From assembly GCA_012932295.1 (NCBI GenBank), contig JAAONU010000010.1, positions 25,976,977 through 26,040,976 on the forward strand: DNA of 64,000 nucleotides, read 5' to 3'. A model generated the notes under the pieces. It saw only the letters and a list, made by a program, of their open reading frames with translations, ran no database searches and was not told the origin of the DNA. Each line of letters opens with the position of its first letter. The stretch's first letter is position 1. Of the stretch, positions 22,165 to 34,100 are shown one piece after another. The position numbers and the translations under genes were made by a program. Source of the DNA: Cyclina sinensis. Taxonomy: Eukaryota; Mollusca; Bivalvia; Venerida; Veneridae.

Positions 22165-25100
22165 CTGCAACAACAACATTTAACCTATTAAAGCATAGGG
22201 TCCACAAAAGTAGACATAGACAAAAGTAGACATAGACAACAGTTTAGACAAAGACCAGCTGTCGCAATATGTGGAATCTGATCAGAGATTTCATTGTTTG
22301 CATAAAGTAATTTCTTCACTAAATAGAATTAAATTGAAAATTTGTACCAGAAACCCTTTTAATTAAAACGGCATGAAATAATCCATTAAGCATAAATGAG
22401 TTTAGTGTATAGTTGCGCACTTGACCAATTCAGTTTTAAAAATGCATATTAAAGTATAATATAACCGAATAATTAGCAACTGAAAACTACCAGCTGTGCT
22501 ATAACAATAAGATTCGTTAATAGATATGCAACATCGTTTAGTAACTATTTCCCTCCAGGAGTTTCTTTTTGAACATTAATTATGACCGTCCTTGCATTAT
22601 CAATTAAATTTCTATTTTTAAAGAAAAATCAGGCAATAAATACATACATATTATATAACCTGTAGGATATGGCCTTTCAGGAAGAGGTCCGTATTTCTGA
22701 ACGTTTTGATTTCATTTTGTCTCTCAATAAACTAATATGTGCATTCAGCATTAATTTGAATTTGTATAAATTTGTTATCTTACTTCGATTTCCCCGCTTC
22801 TAAGACACCAGCTCAGATGCCAGATCGAGCCAGATACGTGAAAGAAGAAGATGTTATAATAATAACTGGTATCCTCTAACGCCTAACAGACTAATTAGAC
22901 TGACGAACTTAACAATGACATACCACTCCTTTAGAATAACAAACTTAACAGTGACATACCACTCCACTATCTCTGGAACCATTGTTGCGGTCATATCTGT
23001 TGTAATCTGGTTTGGGTGACCTTGGACGAGTGGTGTCTTTGAAAGGTCGATAATCTGGTTTTGGTGATCTTGGTCTGTTGTAATCTGGTTCTGGAGATGA
23101 CCTGCCACGATTATCTCTCATTCTATTATGATCAAGATTAAGTCCTTGATCGTAACTTGAAAATTGCTTTGGAAGCTGATCAGAGTAGCGCCGACTGTCA
23201 GGGTCATCGTGCATATAAATATCACCATTGGCAATGTTAGGCATGGAGCCCCTATAATTTGGCTTTGGTGGTTTCTCCGGTTTGGCATAAACCGGTCCAG
23301 GAATATGTCCATTCTGATTTCTGTATATATCGCCATTTTGTTGAACACGTGGTATTAATATGTTAGAAAACCTGCAGTAAAATGGAACGTGAGAGTTATT
23401 TGCCTTAATTTTTCTGCCTGGTGAGACGTTATCATAGTTTTCCTGTTTCAGAACTGCTTCAAAATGTACTTGAACATACTCGTACATTACCTACAAAACA
23501 ATTAATCAGTTGACTGCATCATACATACATTATCTTAAACTGGATGCTATGTTATAATTTTATCTAAAGACTGTATATCTTGATATCCACAATATGTATG
23601 AATAAATGACCAGTTTTTAATACCCAAGCAAAATTAACAAATTTATCAAAATTACTTGGTAATCATTTAATTTAATGGCACGAATGATATGTTTACAAGG
23701 TCGTGCATTTCCATTTTTTTAAATGCTGGGTGTTTATGATTCCGCAATCATTTATTTATTTCTAGCCATTTTCACACTTGTTTTCAGATCATTGGTTATT
23801 CCTTTGCATGTTATTTTTCAACAATCAAAAAGAGATAAGAATAGAACAAAATAACATTCACAATTGTCAGACTGACTAATATTAACGAAGTTCTTCAGCA
23901 TTTTCCTTATTTACTTAAGTATTTGTGACACTTATTTTCCTTATTTGCTTAAGTATTTGTGACACTTATTTTCCTTATTTACTTAAGTATTTGTGACACT
24001 TATTTTCCTTATTTGCTCAAGTATTTGTAACGCTTGTTTTCCTAATTTGCTTAAGTATTTGTGACGCTTGTTTTCCTTATTTGCTTAAGTATTTGTGACA
24101 CTTATTTTCCTTATTTGCTTAAGTATTTGTGACGCTTGTTTTCCTTATTTGCTTAAGTATTTGTGACACTTATTTTCCTTATTTGCTTAAGTATTTGTGA
24201 CACTTATTTTCCTTATTTGCTTAAGTATTTGTGACGCTTGTTTTCCTTATTTGCTTAAGTATTTGTGACACTTATTTTCCTTATTTGCTTAAGTATTTGT
24301 GACGCTTGTTTTCCTTATTTGCTTAAGTATTTGTGACACTTATTTTCCTTATTTGCTTAAGTATTTGTGACGCTTGTTTTCCTTATTTGCTTAAGTATTT
24401 GTGACACTTATTTTCCTTATTTGCTTAAGTATTTGTGACACTTGTTTTCCTTATTTGCTTAAGTATTTGTGACACTTGTTTTCCTTATTTGCTTAAGTAT
24501 TTGTGACGCTTGTTTTCCTTATTTGCTTCAGTATTTGTGACGCTTGTTTTCCTTATTTGCTTAAGTATTTGTGACGCTTGTTTTCCTTATTTGCTTAAGT
24601 ATTTGTGACACTTGTTTTCCTTATTTGCTTAAGTATTTGTGACACTTGTTTTCCTTATTTGCTTAAGTATTTGTGACACTTGTTTCCTTATTTGCTTAAG
24701 TATTTGTGACACTTGTTTTCCTTATTTGCTTAAGTATTTGTGACACTTGTTTTCCTTATTTGCTTAAGTATTTGTGACACATATTTTCCCTATTTGCTTA
24801 AGTATTTGTGACACTTGTTTTCCTTATTTGCTTAAGTATTTGTGACTCTTGTTTTCCTTATTTGCTTAAGTATTTGTGACACTTATTTTCCTTATTTGCT
24901 TAAGTATTTGTGACGCTTGTTTTCCTTATTTGCTTAAGTATTTGTGACGCTTGTTTTCCTTATTTGCTTAAGTATTTGTGACGCTTGTTTTCCTTATTTG
25001 CTTAAGTATTTGTGACGCTTGTTTTCCTTATTTGCTTAAGTATTTGTGACACTTATTTTCCTTATTTGCTTAAGTATTTGTGACACTTATTTTCTAATTA

Positions 25101-28100
25101 ACTTAAGTATTTGTAACGCTTGTTTTCCTTATTTGCTTAAGTATTTGTGACACTTATTTTCCTTATTTGCTTAAGTATTTGTGACACTTGTTTTCCTTAT
25201 TTGCTTAAGTATATGTGACACTTATTTTCCTTATATGCTTAAGTATTTGTGACACTTGTTTTCCTTATTTGCTTAAGTATTTGTGACGCTTGTTTTCCTT
25301 ATTTGCTTAAGTATTTGTGACACTTGTTTTCCTTATTTGCTTAAGTATTTGTGACACTTGTTTTCCTTATTTGCTTAAGTATTTGTGACGCTTGTTTTCC
25401 TTATTTGCTTAAGTATTTGTGACACTTGTTTTCCTTATTTGCTTAAGTATTTGTGACACTTGTTTTCCTTATTTGCTTAAGTATTTGTGACGCTTGTTTT
25501 CCTTATTTGCTTAAGTATTTGTGACACTTATTTTCCTTATTTGCTTAAGTATTTGTAACGCTCGTTTTCCTTATTTGCTTAAGTATTTGTGACACTTATT
25601 TTCCTTATTTGCTTAAGTATTTGTGATGCTTGTTTTTCTTTTTTGCTTAAGTATTTTTGACACTTATTTTCCTTATTTGCTTAAGTATTTATGACACTTG
25701 TTTTTCTTATTTGCTTAAGTATTTGTGACACTTCTTTTCCTTATTTGCTTAAGTATTTGTGACGCTTGTTTTCCTTATTTGCTTAAGTATTTGTGACGCT
25801 TGTTTTCCTTATTTGCTTAAGTATTTGTGACACTTGTTTTCCTTATTTGCTTAAGTATTTTTGACACTTGTTTTCCTTATTTGCTTAAGTATTTGTGACA
25901 CTTGTTTTCCTTATTTGCTTAAGTATTTGTGACGCTTGTTTTCCTTATTTGCTTAAATATTTGTGACACTTATTTTCCTTATTTGCTTAAGTATTTGTAA
26001 CGCTCGTTTTCCTTATTTGCTTAAGTATTTGTGACACTTATTTTCCTTATTTGCTTAAGTATTTGTGACACTTGTTTTTCTTATTTGCTTAAGTATTTGT
26101 GACACTTATTTTCTTATTTGCTTAAGTATTTGTGACACTTATTTTCCTTATTTGTTTAAGTATTTGTGACACTTATTTTCCTTATTTGCTTAAGTATTTG
26201 TGACACTTATTTTCCTTATTTGCTTAAGTATTTGTGACACTTGTTTTTCTTATTTGCTTAAGTATTTGTGACACTTATTTTCCTTATTTGCTTAAGTATT
26301 TGTAACGCTCGTTTTCCTTATTTGCTTAAGTATTTGTGACACTTATTTTCCTTATTTGCTTAAGTATTTGTGACGCTTGTTTCCTTATTTGCTTAAGTAT
26401 TTGTGACACTTGTTTTCCTTATTTGCTTAAGTATTTGTGACGCTTGTTTTCCTTATTTGCTTAAGTATTTGTGACGCTTGTTTCCTTATTTGCTTAAGTA
26501 TTTGTGACACTTGTTTTCCTTATTTGCTTAAGTATTTGTGACGCTTGTTTTCCTTATTTGCTTAAGTATTTGTGACACTTATTTTCCTTATTTGCTTAAG
26601 TATTTGTGACGCTTGTTTTCCTTATTTGCTTAAGTATTTGTGACACTTATTTTCCTTATTTGCTTAAGTATTTGTGACGCTTGTTTTCCTTATTTGCTTA
26701 AGTATTTGTGACACTTATTTTCCTTATTTGCTTAAGTATTTGTGACACTTGTTTTCCTTATTTGCTTAAGTATTTGTGACACTTGTTTTCCTTATTTGCT
26801 TAAGTATTTGTGACGCTTGTTTTCCTTATTTGCTTCAGTATTTGTGACGCTTGTTTTCCTTATTTGCTTAAGTATTTGTGACGCTTGTTTTCCTTATTTG
26901 CTTAAGTATTTGTGACACTTGTTTTCCTTATTTGCTTAAGTATTTGTGACACTTGTTTTCCTTATTTGCTTAAGTATTTGTGACACTTGTTTTCCTTATT
27001 TGCTTAAGTATTTGTGACACTTGTTTTCCTTATTTGCTTAAGTATTTGTGACACATATTTTCCCTATTTGCTTAAGTATTTGTGACACTTGTTTTCCTTA
27101 TTTGCTTAAGTATTTGTGACGCTTGTTTTCCTTATTTGCTTAAGTATATGTGACACTTATTTTCCTTATATGCTTAAGTATTTGTGACACTTGTTGTCTT
27201 TATTTGCTTAAGTATTTGTGACGCTTGTTTTCCTTATTTGCTTAAGTATTTGTAACGCTTATTTTCCTTATATGCTTAAGTATTTGTGACGCTTATTTTC
27301 CTTATATGCTTAAGTATTTTTGACACTTGTTTTCCTTATTTGCTTAAGTATTTGTGACACTTGTTTTCCTTATTTGCTTAAGTATTTGTGACACTTGTTT
27401 TCCTTATTTGCTTAAGTATTTGTGACACTTGTTTTCCTTATTTGCTTAAGTATTTGTAACGCTTATTTTCCTTATATGCTTAAGTATTTGTGACGCTTAT
27501 TTTCCTTATATGCTTAAGTATTTTTGACACTTGTTTTCCTTATTTGCTTAAGTATTTTTGACACTTGTTTTCCTTATTTGCTTAAGTATTTGTGACACTT
27601 GTTTTCCTTATTTACTTAAGTATTTGTGACACTTGTTTTCCTTATTTGCTTAAGTATTTGTGACACTTGTTTTCCTTATTTGCTTAAGTATTTGTGACAC
27701 TTGTTTTCCTTATTTACTTAAGTATTTGTGACACTTGTTTTCCTTATTTGCTTAAGTATTTGTGACACTTGTTTTCCTTATTTACTTAAGTATTTGTGAC
27801 ACTTGTTTTCCTTATTTACTTAAGTATTTTTGACACTTGTTTTCCTTATTTGCTTAAGTATTTGTGACGCTTGTTTTCCTTATTTGCTTAAGTATTTGTG
27901 ACACTTGTTTTCCTTATTTACTTAAGTATTTGTGACACTTGTTTTCCTTATTTGCTTAAGTATTTGTGACGCTTGTTTTCCTTATTTGGTTAAGTATTTG
28001 TGACACTTATTTTCCTTATTTGCTTAAGTATTTGTAACGCTCGTTTTCCTTATTTGCTTAAGTATTTGTGACACTTATTTTCCTTATTTGCTTAAGTATT

Positions 28101-31100
28101 TGTAACGCTCGTTTTCCTTATTTGCTTAAGTATTTGTGACACTTGTTTTTCTTATTTGCTTAAGTATTTGTGACACTTGTTTTTCTTATTTGCTTAAGTA
28201 TTTGTGACGCTTGTTTTCCTTATTTGCTTAAGTTTTTGTGACACTTATTTTCCTTATATGCTTAAGTATTTGTGACGCTTGTTTTCCTTATTTGCTTAAG
28301 TTTTTGTGACACTTATTTTCCTTATATGCTTAAGTATTTGTGACGCTTGTTTCCTTATTTGCTTAAGTATTTGTGACACTTATTTTCCTTATTTGCTTAA
28401 GTATTTGTGACACTTATTTTCCGTATTTGCTTAAGTATTTGTAACGCTTGTTTTCCTTATTTGCTTAAGTTTTTGTGACAATTGTTTTCCTTATTTGCTT
28501 AAGTATTTGTGACGCTTGTTTTCCTTATTTGCTTAAGTATTTGTGACGCTTGTTTTCCTTATTTGCTTAAGTATTTGTGACACTTGTTTTCCTTATTTGC
28601 TTAAGTATTTGTGACGCTTGTTTTCCTTATTTGCTTAAGTATTTATGACACTAATTTTCCTTATTTGCTTAAGTATTTGTGACACTTATTTTGCTTTTTT
28701 GACAGCGTTCGACATCCAGAACAATAAGAATGAAAAAGAAAAGGACAAATATGTTTTATTAAATTTACTGAATAATCAAAGCATTACACTATATATTTGA
28801 GTATTCAATTAAAACTGGCCAAAAAAGCAACGTCTAATTGCAAAACAATATGCCTATATTTCGGACATGTACTTAATTCAGATAACTCTTTCGGTTTTAT
28901 ATTAGCGCGGACTAAAATTTGCGCACTGTTTCAAGGGCAAAATATGTAAAAATTTCACAGTAGGTAAGAACTCATGCATTTGTTACCTAATAAAAGTTCT
29001 TAGAGCTACTAGTTCTAAAAGCTCCGTAATCAAAACTTCTAAGTGCCTGATACATTTTTAAAAAAAGGAAAATAACGATTTTTACTTTAACGATACTAAT
29101 CAAAATCATAAGAGATCTAAGTTACATACACAGAGACCAGGCATAGGTCGCAGCGGATAAAACTTGTTCAGTGTATATTTATATCGTTATATTGACCAAA
29201 TAAAAAAATCATTCTAAATTGTATTTTCTTATGAAGAGTCAAGATAAATACAAATACTTTTCTATTAGTTGCAATAATTCAATTATAATTACCTGCGACT
29301 ATAGAGAGACCCACCATCCTGGATGTCCCGTAAGTAATTGTTTGTAAGAAAAGAGTTGTCAAAAGCATTTTTGAATTCATTGGTGTCCACGTTACGCATA
29401 GAAACCTTTTCTGCTTCCTTGACCTTTGCTGCTTTCCACCTACAGTTCATTTCAGAAAATTATTTCACTGGACAAATCAATAAATTTTGTGTTCATCACG
29501 ATTAAAATTCTCAGTCGGTCAGTCAGTATTTATGCCTAGTAAAAAGAATAGTACATATTCACTCAAAAACAGAAATACCATCTTGTGACTAATTGATATT
29601 AATAGTTAAACATTTGGTTGCATGTAAAAATGCCAACATGTGGTATTTAAAGCGAATTGCTAGAAGACTTTGAAGTACCATTAGCACAAAGGCAAAACTA
29701 ACAGATCTACAATGTAAGCGTTTGTGTAGAACCTTATAAACATATGAATACATGTTGTTACCTGGAAACAACGAATATCAATGAATATGAATACATGTTC
29801 TTACCTGCAAACAACGAATATCAATGCAGTCAGAATGAGAACAAGAGCTCCTAAACTACTTCCAGTAGCAATAATGATGGTTTGTTGTTCTGTCATGTAT
29901 GTATAAAAAATAAAATAGAATTTAATATGTGGAAATGTCAGGCAAAAACATATGATACACGCACACACACAAATAAAATATTACATAATACAGATGTTAT
30001 TATTACTACGGTAATTTAGAATAAACTGATTTAAAAAAAATATCACATAAAACAACTTTCACGCGATTATATAAAATATAACTTAAATCAGTTTGTCAAA
30101 TAAATGAGAATGACTATTTTAAAAAGTTTATTTATGACAAAATATTTATTGTTATGATGTAATACTTCTATAGTACAGGAATTGCATTATGGCAAGGGGC
30201 TTTAACTCGGGCTATTTGATGGCACCGGGGGAATCTGGCTCAAAACTGGTCAAGGCATCACCCTGTGCCGAACTACTTTTCAGTGACCACAATTTGAAAT
30301 TTTACAAGTAATATAAAAGATATAAAAATAAATTCTAACATAAAATCCAGAGTCCGACTTTTAAAGAGTCATTGTATGTATATATCAGACCGATCCATTT
30401 CGAGAATCCTATGCGATTTCGTTAATTATATGTCACATACTTCAGAGTAGGTGACGTAGGCAAACATTTATTCCCCAAGATGGCATTTTACGTGAAATCT
30501 TAAATTGAATACACAGGATTTATGCTATTTGAAAATGTGATGACGTGTTTTGCTTCTTGATCAACCTATGGAAGAATCTTGATCTTGTAAGGGCATTTAT
30601 TTAGGATGAACCTCTGCATTGGGGCTGAATTTTGATTCGTCATTGAACTGGCCATATTTTATATGATGCCCTGTAAGCAGCGAAATGTGGATAGTAAAAG
30701 AAGGAAAATGAAGAAGAATATGCAGGTAGATCTTTGTTTATTTCTATGATTTGTTTGGTGATTAGGTGTAGACTAATTAAATCGTTAGAATGCAACACGT
30801 TCCTATGTGTCATGTATAATTCAAGATGGCGGACTGTGTATTGAATTTGAGTTTCACGACCATGTATTCATACGTGTGTAAGCAAAGAAACAGTTCTAAA
30901 AATTCATTGGTATTAGCATAAAATAAATAGAAAATTTGTTTGTTTTTCGTAGATATGGAATAAATATCATCTCAAAGTGATACAATTAAATATACTGCAA
31001 TGTGATTGGACAAAATACGAGTTCAATAAATAACATAATATTAAACTCTGTCAATGCAGGAGGATTTACTCACCAGATTCTTTATACTTATAGTCAGTCT

Positions 31101-34100
31101 CATTACAATATTTCCCTTTCCATCCTTTTCCACAGCTACAAAATACAAGAATGATTTTAATCTATACTACATAGTGATACACAATTTAGTCAAAATAACA
31201 TGAACAAATAGTTTAACATTATATGAAGGACTCTTTACTTTTTATTATTAACCAGACTATTTTGTCTGGTTTTCTTCGACATACTCTGAACTTACTAATA
31301 TATATTCAATTAAACATGAAATATCACGTGACCTTGACTAAGCAATGTTTTAAAAGACAATTTATACAACACATTAATATTGTAATTAACAATACGGCTA
31401 CAAAATATTTAAATCATCAACATTACGTGATTTGTCAGATGTGTCAATAATGTTGACTATTGAAATAGGTTTAGACCACAACTCGCCACGTCAGCTACAT
31501 CCCGTCTTAGCCATTATGAGTTTATTAAAAATAACTTATTAAGATTATAAAAAAGTAAAGTAAAGTGCTTGTTTGCCACGCCTACTGAAAGGGCCAGCCT
31601 CCCGGGATTATGAGACACCTCTGTTAGTGTTCACATTTACTCCCCGATTTATTATCCTATGCGCCAGGCAGAGAGGCAATCGGTAACCATTCTTTGACAA
31701 GCTGGCGGCTCACCAGTTGGCAACATCAGATCAAGCCCCTGACAGGACTCGAACCTTTGACCTCCCGCTCCGTAATCAGACGCCTTAACCACTAGGCCGC
31801 TAAGACGATTATAAACTTTTATCTGATTGCTTAAACAGATTTTTGCAACCGTTTCAACTGAGAACCATGACCAAATACGGCTAATTAATGATTTGTAAGC
31901 ATTTGTAAGTGTTTCTAATGCTGACCAGTGATGAAGCGTAATGAAAACAGCTTTAGAAAATAATACAGAGACCCGTTGTTATTTTGTTTCATTGAATTTT
32001 AATATTTAACATTTGGACCCGTTGTTATTTTGTTTCATTGAATTTTAATATTTAAAATTTGGACACATACAAGGCGGGCCGATTACAAAACTATTGTACA
32101 TAGGAAGTACCAGTATGAAATCTAAATACCAACTTTCTTACAAAAAAAAAAAAAAAGATCTAGTTATAACATGACGGAAAACTATCTTACCCACATATAT
32201 AGCCCTCCTCGTTGTCATCGTGTTCACATTTTGATGATTTGGAGCATTTGGAATGTTGACATGGATCTACATGATGAAATAAACTGATGATGTCATTTTT
32301 TTAATATTACACCGGAGATTTCTTCAAATTATTACACTTTTGAAAATAATTATTACATTTTTAATTATGTATATGGATGTCAGACAATGAAGGGTGTAAA
32401 AGAACGCAGGTATAGTTTTAATTTGTTGAATTTCAGTAAGTATGAATGTAAAAACATCTATATACTGGTCAAAAGAGAACCGGATAATTTTTACAAAGGA
32501 CTAGAACATAATTTATAACACTGAGATTTTGTTTTGGTGTCCCTGAAATTAATGTAAGGTAAATCTCTTTTATTTTTATGACTCTTTTAGCGGATATGCA
32601 GCATACTAAACATGCAAGCACACATCTACCAACACTTAACTACTTAATTTTCATGTAAGGCTTTGAGTTTACTGCATAAGTTTCTTGAAAATTATCTCGA
32701 TACAATAATACGAAAATTTCATCACAACATATTAATACAGACATGCCCATTACTGCCCTGCACGTCCACTTAATGAACGATAACGTTACCAGATTTCTGA
32801 ATAGTTTCGTGACAAATATCTTATTCAGACATTATAAATGACATTTTGAAGCCTTTCTTAATGTTCTTGAAAATCTTTTATATAACCTATACATGATGTC
32901 TGTTTCGAGTATATGAGAACATTAAGAAACACAATCTAAGAACATTTGATTAGCCTATCTGGTGCTTATTTTTCTTGCAAGGCAGATAATTTACAGCAAA
33001 CTATGTCATCAACGTGAAAACTCTATCGTTCTTTAAACTTATCTAAGCTTTCATACGAAATAACATGATAGGTAGTATAGTGCTGGCAGGAATAAATAAA
33101 AACTCGATAGATATATACCTTGGCATTCCTTCTTTCCTGCTGAAGTCTCGAAAGCCTTTAGTCCAGTTTCACACTCACAGTCCCAGTCTCCAATCTTGTT
33201 GATACATTTGTTTGATTTCGGACAAGCGCTTGCATTTTTACATTCGTTAATATCTAAAATATTATAAAGACAAACTTCCATTATCAAATGTATCAATATG
33301 TGAGATACATAGTGCATAGTGTATATACTATGAAAGCTTGAGATGATATTAACAAAGAAATTGTGTTTTACCAGGAGAAGAAAAAATATATATGCTTATA
33401 AACGAATTGATATACATATTTCTACATTGTTTTTATGTTCAAAAATCATGTCTTGAAAGGATGCTTTTGGTTCAGAATCATTAAGAGCACAAAGTGGTGC
33501 TTGAATCCGTGACGCCCCTGTAACTTTAAGAGCACAAAGTGGTGCTTGAACCCATGACGTCCCTGTAACATTAAGAGCAAAAAGTGGTGCTTGAACCCGT
33601 GACGCCCCTGTAACATTAAGAGCTCAAAGTGGTGCTTGAACCCGTGACGCCCCTGTAACATTAAGAACACAAAATGGTTCTTGAACCCGTGTCGCCCCTG
33701 TAACATTAAGGGCACAAAGTGGTGCTTGAACCCATGACGCCCCTGTAACATTAAAAGCACAAAGTGGTGCTTGAACCCGTGACGCCACTGTAACATTAAG
33801 AGCACAAAATGGTGCTTGAACCCGTGACGCCCCTGTAACATTAAGAGCACAAAGTGGTGCTTGAACCCGTGACGCCACTGTAACATTAAGAGCACAAAGT
33901 GGTGCTTGAACCCGTGACGCCCCTGCAACATTAGGAGCACAAAGTGGTGCTTGAACCCGTGACGCCCCTGTAACATTAAGAGCACAAAGTGGTGCTTGAA
34001 CCCATGACGCCCCTGTAACATTAAGAGCACAAAGTGGTGCTTAAACCCATGACGCCCCTATAACATTAAGAGCACAAAGTGGTGCTTGAACCCATGACGC

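Noticed and set aside
22854..23358. Overlapping minus- and plus-strand frames across exon 28
   Set aside because: Shadow frames of the tail exon; the frame used here is the one that joins phase-correct to exons 27 and 29.
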